From positions 253,306-317,305 of the forward strand of contig LDXR01000002.1 of the NCBI GenBank assembly GCA_001443495.1: a stretch of 64,000 nucleotides of DNA. Direction: 5' to 3'. The DNA is from a candidate division NC10 bacterium CSP1-5. GTDB lineage: Bacteria; Methylomirabilota; Methylomirabilia; Methylomirabilales; CSP1-5. Below are positions 34,564 through 43,141 of this stretch, one piece after another. A program made the position numbers and the translations under genes. Position 1 is the first letter of the stretch; each line of letters starts with the position of its first letter. The notes beneath the pieces were generated by a model. The model searched no databases. It was not told the DNA's origin and worked only from the letters and a program-made list of their open reading frames with translations.

Positions 34564-35933
34564 AGGTCGCTGCCTATCATCTCCCGTCACAGGTCTCGGG
34601 ATGTGAAGTCGAGACCCGCGCGCTTGGTACGGTGACGCTGGAAGTCCCGCGGATCACGCCGACGCTCCTCACCGAAGTGATCGGACATCTGCAGAGGGCC
34701 CGGGAGCGCCTCCGGAAGCGAAAGGGGCAAGAGATCGCCGAGATCCTCGCGGAGGTTTTTCGCCGGTGGCAAGATCGCACCGACCCCTTTCGTCAGGACG
34801 CCGAGGCGGCGCTGCCTGCGACCACCCGATTTTCGCCCGGCATGGTGGCCCACGGCCTGGATCTCTTGTGCGAGGGATACACGGCGGATGCCTTTGACGA
34901 GCTCCTCCAGGGGATCGGGGACGAAGAGGCCTTGGAGGGGTTTGTCCATCTCGGATCCCAACTGAGCCGTGCGTACGGCCCCGCCCTGATCACCCATGTG
35001 CTGGCGGGAAACATCCCCGGGATAGGACTTCCGGGTCTCATCGCCGCCACCCTCCTCGGATCGGCCAGTCTGATCAAGACCGCCTCGGCGGAGCCGCTCT
35101 TTCCCGCGCTGTGGGCGGCTTCGGTCGCTCGGGAGGACCCGGAGATCGGCGAGTGCCTGGCCGTCCTGTGGTGGAGTGGCGGCCGGGCAGATCTGGAAGC
35201 CGTGGCCTTTGATCGCGCCGAGGTGGTCATCGCCTATGGCAGCGAGCAGACGATCCACGAACTTCAGGGGCGCATCCGATGTCGATTCCTGGACCACGGG
35301 CACCGCGTGAGTTTCGGTCTGATTGGCCGGGAGGCTCTGGCGAGGGCAGAGGGGGTGGCGGATCGGGCCGCCTACGATGCCTCCCTCTTCGACCAACAGG
35401 GATGCCTCTCACCGCATCTCTTTTACGTGGAGGAAGGGGGAAGGATGAGCCCGAGGGAGTTTGCCGAGCTGATGGGGGCGGCCATGGCGAGGTGGGCAGA
35501 GCAACTTCCGCCGGGACTGCTCACCGTAGAGGAGGCAGCCACCGTCCGGAGGTTTCGGGCCGGCTATGAAGCCCAGGAGCTGGCCGGAAAAGAGGTCGCC
35601 CTCTTCACGAGTCCGCGGGGGCTCGACTGGACCCTCATCTACGACGCCGATCCGACGTTTATCCCTTCTTGTCTCCACCGAACCGTTTTGATCAAGCCGG
35701 TGGCGGACCTCTTGGAGGTAGGGGGTCTGCTGCGACCGTGGCGGCCGTATCTTCAGGCTGCAGGTGTGGCGGTGATCCCGGAGCGGATCGGGATGCTCGC
35801 GGGTACGTTAGGCCATGCCGGGGTGAACCGGATATGTCCCATTGGCAGGATGCAGGCGCCTCCGCTCACCTGGCACCAAGAGGGACGGCCCCTCTTCCGG
35901 GATCTCTTGCGGTGGACGGATCTCGAAGTGTAG
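34560..35933 (+). CDS. LuxC-like acyl-CoA/acyl-protein reductase
   Basis: 457 residues of the LuxC family, which reduces an activated acyl group to an aldehyde with NADPH. The nucleotide-binding region shows HVLAGNIPGIGLPGLIAATLLGSASLIKTAS, and the catalytic cysteine sits in SLFDQQGCLSPHLFYVEEGG. It overlaps the LuxE-like gene by four bases, so the two are translated as a pair. The late region includes VGGLLRPWRPYLQAAGVAVIPER. The acyl chain length and purpose are unknown. Similar luxE-luxC pairs without luciferase exist in other bacteria. Confidence 0.9.
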   Translation: MKVAAYHLPSQVSGCEVETRALGTVTLEVPRITPTLLTEVIGHLQRARERLRKRKGQEIAEILAEVFRRWQDRTDPFRQDAEAALPATTRFSPGMVAHGLDLLCEGYTADAFDELLQGIGDEEALEGFVHLGSQLSRAYGPALITHVLAGNIPGIGLPGLIAATLLGSASLIKTASAEPLFPALWAASVAREDPEIGECLAVLWWSGGRADLEAVAFDRAEVVIAYGSEQTIHELQGRIRCRFLDHGHRVSFGLIGREALARAEGVADRAAYDASLFDQQGCLSPHLFYVEEGGRMSPREFAELMGAAMARWAEQLPPGLLTVEEAATVRRFRAGYEAQELAGKEVALFTSPRGLDWTLIYDADPTFIPSCLHRTVLIKPVADLLEVGGLLRPWRPYLQAAGVAVIPERIGMLAGTLGHAGVNRICPIGRMQAPPLTWHQEGRPLFRDLLRWTDLEV

Positions 35934-35940
35934 GGGGGAG

Positions 35941-36204
35941 ATGGCGGGATTCTGGGATCGGTTTCTCTCAGGCCTCAGACATGTGCTGAAAGCCCCAGCG
36001 GTACCGCCGCGGCGAAGCCCCTGGGTCCTGGTCGCTCATGTGTCCCCCGGTCCTGGCCTGCAATGCCATTTCTGTGGTCGGGAGGGGGCACAGGGCGAAG
36101 GAGAAGAGGGCCGATCGGGACTGGTCCAGGCCCGACACAACCCTCGTCTGCAACACGTTGTCTGCGGCGATTGCCTGAGGTGGAACAGGATTACCCCCAC
36201 CTAA
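35941..36204 (+). CDS. Small zinc-ribbon-like protein, probably frameshifted
   Basis: The ATG at 35941, with AGGGGGAG upstream and 7 bases after the luxC-like stop, opens MAGFWDRFLSGLRHVLKAP. CHFCGREG and VVCGDCLR form two Cys pairs typical of a small zinc ribbon. The frame ends soon after, at 36204, with a tail LRWNRITPT that does not look natural. In the adjacent frame the sequence VEQDYPHLTTHKEDVAPEELQKRVQVIFARKK runs on to 36278 and looks like a true continuation. A single-base indel near 36178 would join them. It may be the fourth member of the aminotransferase-LuxE-LuxC unit. Confidence 0.55.
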   Translation: MAGFWDRFLSGLRHVLKAPAVPPRRSPWVLVAHVSPGPGLQCHFCGREGAQGEGEEGRSGLVQARHNPRLQHVVCGDCLRWNRITPT

Positions 36205-36325
36205 CCACGCATAAAGAAGACGTCGCGCCGGAGGAATTGCAGAAACGCGTGCAGGTGATCTTCGCGAGGAAAAAGTAAGTCTGTGAGGCCTCTTTACGTT
36301 ACCGGTCCTCAGGAAGGAGGAAGGG

Positions 36326-37504
36326 ATGAGCGGGGTACGGGTACTGGTTGGCACAAGGAAGGGCGCGTTCGTCCTGACGTCGGACGGCAAGCGCCAGCGG
36401 TGGGATGTCAGCGGCCCCCACTTTGCGGGCTGGGAGATCTACCACCTCAAGGGCTCGCCCGTCGACCCGAACCGGCTATATGCGTCGCAGACCAGCGGCT
36501 GGTTCGGGCAGGTGATCCAGCGCTCCAACGACGGCGGCAAAACGTGGGATGCGCCCGGAGGCGGGGTGACGATCTCGCCAGGCGGCATGCCTGCTGGCGA
36601 GAGCAACAAATTCGTCTACGACACTTCTCCGGGAACCGGCAAACCCCTCACGACGCATCAGTGGTATGACGGCACACAGCACCCCTGGGAGTTCAAGCGC
36701 GTCTGGCATCTCGAACCGTCGCTGACCGATCCGGATACCGTTTACGCCGGGGTGGAAGACGCGGCCCTGTTCCGCACGACCGACGGCGGCCGGACGTGGC
36801 AGGAGCTCGCCGGGCTGCGCGGCCACGGCTCGGGGCCCCGGTGGCAGCCGGGCGCCGGCGGGATGTGCCTGCACACGATCCTGCTGGATCCGAGCCATCC
36901 CGAGCGGATCTTCATCGCCGTCTCGGCCGCGGGCGCCTTCCGGACCGACGACGCCGGGAAGACGTGGCGGCCGATAAACCGTGGCCTGCACTCGGAATAC
37001 ATCCCCGACCCGAATGCCGAGGTCGGCCACTGCGTGCACCGCATCGCGATGCACCGGTCGCGCCCGAGCGTGCTTTTCATGCAGAAGCACTGGGACGTCG
37101 TGCGCAGCGACGACGCCGGCGAGTCGTGGCAGGAGGTCAGCGGAAACCTGCCGACCGACTTCGGGTTCCCGATCGACGTGCACGCGCACGAGCCGGAAAC
37201 CATCTACGTCGTCCCCATCAAGAGCGACTCGGAGCATTATCCGCCCGAGGGTAAGCTGCGCGTCTACCGCAGCCGCACGGGCGGACACGAGTGGGAAGCT
37301 CTCACGAAAGGGCTGCCGCAGAGCGACTGCTACGTGAACGTGCTGCGGGACGCGATGGCCGTTGACTCGCTTGATTCGTGCGGCGTGTACTTCGGCACCA
37401 CCGGCGGCCAGGTGTACGCATCGGCCGACAGCGGCGACACATGGGCGCCCATCGTCCGGGATCTTCCGGCCGTCCTGTCCGTCGAGGTCCAGACAGTGCC
37501 ATGA
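36326..37504 (+). CDS. BNR/Asp-box beta-propeller protein (sialidase-like fold)
   Basis: 392 residues without a signal peptide, so probably cytoplasmic. Repeated Asp-box motifs are seen ([49 protein letters not shown]), giving a six- or seven-bladed propeller. Annotated relatives are often called exo-alpha-sialidase or glycosyl hydrolase, but the catalytic arginine triad was not identified. The stop overlaps the start of the ThiS-like gene by four bases. Glycine is mostly GGC and arginine mostly CGC here, while flanking genes use more GGG and CGG, a hint of transfer. Confidence 0.8.
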   Translation: MSGVRVLVGTRKGAFVLTSDGKRQRWDVSGPHFAGWEIYHLKGSPVDPNRLYASQTSGWFGQVIQRSNDGGKTWDAPGGGVTISPGGMPAGESNKFVYDTSPGTGKPLTTHQWYDGTQHPWEFKRVWHLEPSLTDPDTVYAGVEDAALFRTTDGGRTWQELAGLRGHGSGPRWQPGAGGMCLHTILLDPSHPERIFIAVSAAGAFRTDDAGKTWRPINRGLHSEYIPDPNAEVGHCVHRIAMHRSRPSVLFMQKHWDVVRSDDAGESWQEVSGNLPTDFGFPIDVHAHEPETIYVVPIKSDSEHYPPEGKLRVYRSRTGGHEWEALTKGLPQSDCYVNVLRDAMAVDSLDSCGVYFGTTGGQVYASADSGDTWAPIVRDLPAVLSVEVQTVP

Positions 37505-37797
37505 TCCGCGTTGCGCTCCCGCAACATCTGCGGACGCTGGCGCAGGTCGACGGAGAGGTGCAGCTCCAGGTGGACGGCCCGGTGACGCAGCGCTCGGTGC
37601 TCGACGCGCTCGAAGCCCGCTATCCGGTGCTGCGCGGGACGATCCGCGACCACGTGACGCAGCAGCGCCGGCCGTTCTTGCGGTTTTTCGCCTGCGAGCA
37701 GGATCTGTCCCATGAGCCGCCGGATGCGCTCCTGCCCGAGGCGGTCGCGATGGGGAATGAGCCGTTTCTGGTCGTGGGGGCCATCGCCGGGGGCTAG
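37501..37797 (+). CDS. ThiS/MoaD-like ubiquitin-fold protein ending in Gly-Gly
   Basis: 98 residues. The N-terminal strand [26 protein letters not shown] and [18 protein letters not shown] fit the beta-grasp fold of MoaD. The C-terminus is VGAIAGG, and the terminal Gly-Gly is the hallmark of sulfur carriers that are adenylated and thiocarboxylated. A lid-like [13 protein letters not shown] tail matches this. It is translationally coupled to the BNR-propeller gene (ATGA overlap). No MoeB/ThiF activating enzyme, MoaE or ThiG gene is in the window, so its acceptor is unknown. Confidence 0.8.
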   Translation: MIRVALPQHLRTLAQVDGEVQLQVDGPVTQRSVLDALEARYPVLRGTIRDHVTQQRRPFLRFFACEQDLSHEPPDALLPEAVAMGNEPFLVVGAIAGG

Positions 37798-37872
37798 CGT
37801 TCACCGGAGCGGTGCGCATTCGCCACCACGATAAGGTTCCATAGTGGAACAGAATCACCTTGGCCTGAGAAA

Positions 37873-37998
37873 TCACCGCGGCTCTATCGGATAGCCTGCC
37901 TGTCGCCAGGCCTCAAGCCCTCCCCGCAGCGCTGCCACCGCGTGAAAGCCGCTCGCCTTGGCCGCGGCCGCCACCCGGGCGGCCGTTTTCTCCTCGGG
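37873..37998 (-). pseudogene. C-terminal remnant of a rhodanese-domain gene
   Basis: On the minus strand the frame ends EEKTAARVAAAAKASGFHAV followed by ALRGGLEAWRQAGYPIEPR and a stop, which is the typical end of a rhodanese (sulfurtransferase) domain with its LxGGxxAWxxAG motif. Upstream in the same frame a TGA lies only about 40 codons away, and the active-site cysteine loop is missing. The remaining bases of this 342-base gap show nothing else apart from the possible otsA promoter. Confidence 0.75.
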
Positions 37999-38051
37999 TC
38001 AGGTTCACTCTCTATCCGCCGCCTCATCCCTTACGCCTGATCGCAAAATAG

Positions 38052-38081
38052 TTGACACCCCATAGGGACGCAAGGGTACAC
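38052..38081 (+). promoter_or_regulatory. Possible promoter of the trehalose operon
   Basis: TTGACA at 38052-38057 is followed by TACACT after a long 19-base spacer. It lies about 60 bases before the GTG start of the OtsA fusion. The -35 is perfect but the spacing is not ideal. Confidence 0.35.
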
Positions 38082-38139
38082 TACACCTTCCCGAGGGACG
38101 AGTCACTCATTTGTCACCTATCGTTCGTGAGGGGAGCCT

Positions 38140-40398
38140 GTGCGAATCACGTTTCGGATTGTCCTCTCAATCATTGTCGTCGTCAGCGCCATTGCCTTTC
38201 TGCTCACTCTTTGGCAGGTACAGCAGGAGAAGGAAGGGTTGAGGCGGGATCTCGATCGCCGCACCTCACTCCTCGCCGAGAGCCTCCGGGAGACGATTGA
38301 GCCTTTGGTGGGGCAGCCTCAGACCGCACGCATTCAGCAAATTGTCGAAAAGTTCGGCAACCGGGAGAAACTGGCTGGAGTCGCTGTGTACGATGCCAAG
38401 GACCATCTCATCGCCATCACACCGGCGCTGGCTCCTCAGCTCCCGACGATACCCTCGTTGATCCCTGAAGCCATGAATGCAGATCGCGGCACGGGAGGTT
38501 TTGTCCACATTGGGAACACGAGGATGTACCTCTATGCCCTTTCCTTCCACCGCGAAGCTGTTGTCACCGGCGCCGTGGTCATCTTCTACGATGCGACGTA
38601 CCTCCAGGATCATCTCTCCCGCATCTGGAAAAACAACTTCGTCGGGTTTCTGGTCCAGGCGCTCTTGATCTCCCTCACCACGCTCTTTGTTGTCCGTTGG
38701 AGCATTGTCGGGTCAATCGCCAAGATGGCGGAGTGGATGAAGAGGCTCCGCACCGATACGACCGCCGAACCACTTCACTTCCCTGATGGGGATATGTTTG
38801 AGCCGTTGACAAAAGAGGTCGCCCAGATGGCAAGAAGCGTCCTGGCGGCGCGGGCGTCCGCCGAGGAGGAAGCAAGGCTGAGACAGGCTGCAGAGTCTCT
38901 CTGGACTCCAGCACGGCTCAAAGAGCATGTGCGGACCCTCCTGTCCGAGAAATCTCTCTTTGTTATCTCGAACCGCGAGCCGTACATTCATGTCAGGAAA
39001 GGCACGCAGATCGAGTGTGTGGTTCCTCCAAGCGGTTTGGTGACGGCTTTAGAGCCAATTCTGAAGGTGTGCGGGGGCGTGTGGATTGCCCACGGCAGCG
39101 GCGATGCAGACCGCGAGGTCGCAGATCAGCAGGACAAGCTTCGGGTGCCCACCGAGGATCCTCAATATGTCCTGAAAAGGGTCTGGCTCACCAAGGGAGA
39201 AGAGAAGGGATACTACTACGGATTTTCGAATGAAGGTCTCTGGCCCCTCTGTCATATCGCCCATACCCGACCGATCTTCCGTATCGATGATTGGGAGTAT
39301 TATCAAATTGTGAACACGAAATTCGCAGAAGCCACTCTAGCAGAGCTCGAGGGCATCGATGAACCCGTCGTCCTGGTCCAGGATTATCACTTTGCGCTCC
39401 TTCCCAGATTGATCAAAGAAAGACGTCCGGATGCCAGGGTCGGCCTCTTCTGGCACATCCCGTGGCCCAATCCCGAGTCCTTTAGCATCTGCCCGTGGCA
39501 ACGAGAGCTTGTTCATGGAATGCTGGGGGCAGACCTCATCGGTTTTCACATCCAGTTCCATTGCAACAACTTCCTGGATACCGTCGATCGGACACTGGAA
39601 TCCCGCATCGTCTGGGAACACTTCGCGGTCAGGCGAGGACGGCAGACCACGTATGTGAAACCATTTCCGATCAGCATCGCATTCCCTGACCATGGTGAGG
39701 CACAGTTGATGAAGCCACCGGCAACGATCAGCAAGGGAAGTCTCCTCGGAGGCCTCGGCGTTAAAGCCAGATTTCTGGGGGTCGGTGTGGACCGTCTCGA
39801 CTACACCAAAGGGATCTTGGAACGTTTGAGGGCCGTTGAGCGCTTCTTGGAAAAATACCCCACCTACCTCAATGAATTCACCTTTGTCGAGCTCGGCGCA
39901 CCAAGTCGGACATCCATCAAACACTACCACGACTTGATCGCCGAGGTGGAGGCTGAGTGTGACAGAATCAACTGGCGCTTTCAAACCGAGGAGTGGAAGC
40001 CAATCATTCTCTTGAAAAAACATCATAGCCATGAAGAAATCGCACCTTTCTACGAAGCCGCCGATGTCTGCCTCGTGACATCTTTACACGACGGGATGAA
40101 CCTCGTGGCGAAAGAATACGTTGCCGCACGGGAGGATGAGCAGGGGGTGCTGATCCTCAGTAGATTTACGGGAGCTTCACGAGAGTTGCGAGACGCCCTG
40201 ATTGTCAATCCGTACAACATTGAGCAGATGGCAGAGGCGATTCGCTCGGCCGTGGAAATGGATGCCGAAGAGCAGCAGGCTCGGATGCGCAAGATGCGGC
40301 ATGTCCTCAAAGAGCAAAACGTCTATCGCTGGGCTGCGAACTTGATTACAGAACTTGCCCAAATACGTATCGAAAAAGGTTCTATCGCCAAGTCGTAG
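38140..40398 (+). CDS. otsA: Membrane sensor-linked trehalose-6-phosphate synthase
   Basis: 752 residues. The C-terminal part (about 265-745) is a GT20 trehalose-6-phosphate synthase: SNREPYIHVRKG, FWHIPWPNPE, GVDRLDYTKGILERL and LHDGMNLVAKEYVAAR are intact substrate- and UDP-glucose-binding motifs. In front of it lies a transmembrane segment (8-25), an extracytoplasmic Cache-like domain (about 30-165), a second transmembrane segment (about 168-188) and a HAMP-like linker (about 190-245). That is the layout of a receptor, here joined to a metabolic enzyme instead of a kinase. GTG start with GGGGAG upstream. It is followed by otsB 15 bases later. Confidence 0.92.
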   Translation: MRITFRIVLSIIVVVSAIAFLLTLWQVQQEKEGLRRDLDRRTSLLAESLRETIEPLVGQPQTARIQQIVEKFGNREKLAGVAVYDAKDHLIAITPALAPQLPTIPSLIPEAMNADRGTGGFVHIGNTRMYLYALSFHREAVVTGAVVIFYDATYLQDHLSRIWKNNFVGFLVQALLISLTTLFVVRWSIVGSIAKMAEWMKRLRTDTTAEPLHFPDGDMFEPLTKEVAQMARSVLAARASAEEEARLRQAAESLWTPARLKEHVRTLLSEKSLFVISNREPYIHVRKGTQIECVVPPSGLVTALEPILKVCGGVWIAHGSGDADREVADQQDKLRVPTEDPQYVLKRVWLTKGEEKGYYYGFSNEGLWPLCHIAHTRPIFRIDDWEYYQIVNTKFAEATLAELEGIDEPVVLVQDYHFALLPRLIKERRPDARVGLFWHIPWPNPESFSICPWQRELVHGMLGADLIGFHIQFHCNNFLDTVDRTLESRIVWEHFAVRRGRQTTYVKPFPISIAFPDHGEAQLMKPPATISKGSLLGGLGVKARFLGVGVDRLDYTKGILERLRAVERFLEKYPTYLNEFTFVELGAPSRTSIKHYHDLIAEVEAECDRINWRFQTEEWKPIILLKKHHSHEEIAPFYEAADVCLVTSLHDGMNLVAKEYVAAREDEQGVLILSRFTGASRELRDALIVNPYNIEQMAEAIRSAVEMDAEEQQARMRKMRHVLKEQNVYRWAANLITELAQIRIEKGSIAKS

Positions 40399-40413
40399 GC
40401 ATGACAAGGGTGT

Positions 40414-41208
40414 ATGCACTATCTGTGGAGCCGATGGCCTCAGATACAGAAGCAAATTCGCTCACGGAAAAACCTGCTTTTCCTCCTTGACTACGACGGT
40501 ACGCTCACCCTCATTGCCCCAACACCCCGACAAGCCAGGCTCAGCCCTCAGACGAAGCTGGTGCTGCGAAGGCTTTCACGGAAATCCAACGTTACCCTCG
40601 CTGTCATCAGCGGCCGAGCGCTGGCTGATCTGAAGAGGATGGTTGGATTGAGACATCTCGCCTATGCAGGGAATCACGGTTTGGAGTTGTGGTGGCACAA
40701 TAAACGACGGACAGTGAAGATTCCAAGGGCCTTGAAAGAGGCCCTCTCCGAAGTCACACGGATTCTCAGCAAAGTCGGTCGTGAGTTCGACGGGGTGATT
40801 ACGGAAAACAAAGGCCTCTCGTTGAGTCTCCATTACCGCTTGGTAAAGGCAAACGGGCTTACCCACCTGAAAAAAGAATTCTGGAATCATGTCATGCCTT
40901 TTGTCCGTTCCGGCACAATTCGTGTGGTGAAAGGGAAAAGGGTCTTTGAGGTTCGTCCCAATGTGCCGTGGACCAAAGGTCACGCTGCCCTCTGGTTCAT
41001 GAAAAAGCTCGCCAGCCCATCGTGTCTGCCCATCTACATTGGAGATGACCAGACAGATGAGGATGCGTTTAGCGTGTTGAAGAGAGGGATTACCATTCGA
41101 GTGGGTGAGCATCATAGATCCGAAGCAAAATACTATGTCCGACGTGTAGGGGAAGTCGTCCGATTTCTGGAATGGGTGGCAGATGAGCATGCGCGCCGTG
41201 ATCACTGA
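40414..41208 (+). CDS. otsB: Trehalose-6-phosphate phosphatase
   Basis: OtsB removes the phosphate of trehalose-6-phosphate to release trehalose. The HAD-superfamily signature FLLDYDGTLTLIAPTP carries the nucleophilic Asp and acid/base Asp (DYD). VISGRALADLKRM and the late IYIGDDQTDEDAF motif complete the active site. Its 264 residues and position directly after otsA make the two-step OtsAB pathway complete. Its base composition looks a little more A/T-rich than the flanking genes, as does that of otsA. Confidence 0.95.
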   Translation: MHYLWSRWPQIQKQIRSRKNLLFLLDYDGTLTLIAPTPRQARLSPQTKLVLRRLSRKSNVTLAVISGRALADLKRMVGLRHLAYAGNHGLELWWHNKRRTVKIPRALKEALSEVTRILSKVGREFDGVITENKGLSLSLHYRLVKANGLTHLKKEFWNHVMPFVRSGTIRVVKGKRVFEVRPNVPWTKGHAALWFMKKLASPSCLPIYIGDDQTDEDAFSVLKRGITIRVGEHHRSEAKYYVRRVGEVVRFLEWVADEHARRDH

Positions 41209-41268
41209 GGATGAATGGGCGCTGTCCTGGGATGAACTGTGGCCCCGCCCGGGGTGTGGTGCCGACGT

Positions 41269-43047
41269 CTACAAAGGCTGGCCGTCGTGCTGCAGATGCC
41301 AGAGCCGGGCGTAGAGGCCCCCCCGGCGCAAGAGCTCCTGGTGAGTCCCCTCTTCCGCCAACGCTCCTTGGTGAAGGAGCAGGATCCGGTCCGCCTCTGC
41401 CGCGCTCTGCAGCCGATGGGCAATGACGAGAACAGTTTTGCCTGCGGCCAGATCTCGGAGCCGGCGCGCGAACGTCGCCTCGGCGGCCGGATCGACGCTC
41501 GAGGTCGCCTCGTCGAGGATCAGGATGTCGGGGGCGTACGCGAGGGCGCGGGCGAGCCCGATGAGCTGACGCTCTCCCATCGACAGGGAAGCGCCGCGCT
41601 CGGTGAGACGAGTCTCGAGCCCGGCCGGGAGGCGCTCGACCACCGGCGAGGCGCCCGCAAGCTCGAGAGATCGCGTGACCGTTTCGTGGTCCACCCCGTC
41701 ACCCACCCGAAGGTTCACCCCAAGGCTCTCCGAGAAGAGGAAAGGGTCCTGGGGGATCAGGCCGATCCGTCGCCGGAGCGCGATCAGGTCGAGCTCCCGG
41801 ATATCTTGTCCGTCGGCCAGGATGGCGCCGCGCTGGATCTCGTAGAGGCGGGTGAGCAGTTGCACCACGGTGCTCTTCCCCGCGCCGGTGGCGCCGACGA
41901 GGGCCACCCGCTCGCCCGGCTGAATCGCGAAGGAGAGCCCCTTGAGGACGTACTCGCCGGGCCGATAGGCAAACCAGACGTCCCGGAACTCGATCGCCCC
42001 CCGGAGCGCACTCACCCGATGCCCGTTGCCGTCCGGCTCGGGCGTCTCGTCCAGGAGCTCGAAGATCCGCTCGGACGAGGCCATCGCTGACTGCATGATG
42101 TAGTACTTTTCACTGAGGTCCTTAATGGGGGTGAAGAACCGCTGGAGATATTCGAGGAAAGCGACGAGGACACCCAGGGTGATGCCCTCGCGCACGACCT
42201 GCCCGCCGCCGTACCAGACGATGAGTCCGAGCCCGACGGCGGCGATCACCTCGACCGCCGGATAGAAGAGGGCATAGTAGAGAAGAGATTGGAGCGTGGC
42301 CTCGCGGTGCTCGGCGTTCAATCGGGCAAAGCGGGTGGCCATGGCCCCTTCTTTCCCGAAGGCCTGGATTACCCCCATCCCGTTCAGGCTCTCCTGGAGG
42401 AAGGCATTCAACCGGCTGAGCTTCTGCCGGATGAGGCGGTAGGCCCCCCGCGCCTTTTCCTGGAAGAGAACGACGACGGCGATCAGCACGGGGAGAGTGG
42501 CGAAGGTAATCAGGGAGAGTTTCAGGTCGAGGTAGAGCATCGCCACCACGATCGCCCCCGCGGTGAGGAGGTCGCCTACGGCGCTGACGAGACCGCTGGT
42601 GAACAGCTCTTTCACGTTCTCAACGTCCGAGGTCACCCGCGTGAAGATCCGGCCCGCCGGATTTCTATCGAAGTAGCGGAGGGAGAGGCGGTTCAGGTGG
42701 CGAAAGATCTCGAGCCTCAGATCGGCCACGATCCGCTCCCCGGTCCATTGGGTGAGGAAGAGCAGCCCGTACCGGACCGCGCCGTCGAGGGCCACGATAC
42801 CTAGATACAGCAGAGCGAGACCCCACAGCCCCTGCAGCTCACCCGGGACGATGTAGTTGTCGATGGCGACCTTGAGAAGGTAGGGGCGGATGGCCTCAAT
42901 CCCTGAGGCGAGGATGAGCAGGGTGCCCGAGCCGGCGAGAACCGCTCGATAGGGAATCAGATACTTCGAGAGACGCTTCATCATCCGGGCGTCGTAGGCC
43001 CGTCCGACGATCGTCTCCTCTTCTTGTTGGTCCGCCAATGCCACCAT
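41269..43047 (-). CDS. ABC exporter half-transporter, canonical Walker B
   Basis: 592 residues with an N-terminal six-helix type IV (MsbA-like) membrane domain and a C-terminal ATPase. Walker A is GATGAGKST, Walker B ends ILILDEATSSVD with the catalytic Glu, but the signature is LSMGERQLIGL rather than LSGGQ. It follows another half-transporter, and the two are complementary in their defects: together they fit an asymmetric heterodimer of the TM287/288 or LmrCD kind. It is the last gene of a minus-strand unit headed by an outer-membrane protein gene. The substrate is unknown. Confidence 0.9.
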   Translation of the reverse strand: MVALADQQEEETIVGRAYDARMMKRLSKYLIPYRAVLAGSGTLLILASGIEAIRPYLLKVAIDNYIVPGELQGLWGLALLYLGIVALDGAVRYGLLFLTQWTGERIVADLRLEIFRHLNRLSLRYFDRNPAGRIFTRVTSDVENVKELFTSGLVSAVGDLLTAGAIVVAMLYLDLKLSLITFATLPVLIAVVVLFQEKARGAYRLIRQKLSRLNAFLQESLNGMGVIQAFGKEGAMATRFARLNAEHREATLQSLLYYALFYPAVEVIAAVGLGLIVWYGGGQVVREGITLGVLVAFLEYLQRFFTPIKDLSEKYYIMQSAMASSERIFELLDETPEPDGNGHRVSALRGAIEFRDVWFAYRPGEYVLKGLSFAIQPGERVALVGATGAGKSTVVQLLTRLYEIQRGAILADGQDIRELDLIALRRRIGLIPQDPFLFSESLGVNLRVGDGVDHETVTRSLELAGASPVVERLPAGLETRLTERGASLSMGERQLIGLARALAYAPDILILDEATSSVDPAAEATFARRLRDLAAGKTVLVIAHRLQSAAEADRILLLHQGALAEEGTHQELLRRGGLYARLWHLQHDGQPL

Positions 43048-43068
43048 TCTACTCTCTACCGATTAGGC

Positions 43069-43141
43069 AGTTCACGGTTCACCGTTCACGGTATCTTGAG
43101 TTCCGGACCTTTTCCGGCTGTCAACTGTGCACCGTGAACTG
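43069..43141. repeat. Heptad repeat array, GTTCATG family, overlapping a gene end
   Basis: GTTCACG GTTCACC GTTCACG lies on the left and CACCGTGAACTG on the right. The stop codon and about the last 20 codons of the upstream ABC transporter gene (C-terminal SVHGAQLTAGKGPELKIP) are encoded by this array. Confidence 0.7.

Noticed and set aside
33487-35933. A bioluminescence (lux) operon
   Set aside because: Only LuxE- and LuxC-like genes are present. No luxA, luxB or luxD was found, so light production is not supported.
36476-37876. 466-codon minus-strand ORF over the BNR and ThiS-like genes
   Set aside because: The composition is that of an antisense shadow and the plus-strand proteins have clear motifs. 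Only its first codons, outside the plus-strand genes, overlap the rhodanese remnant, and in a different frame.
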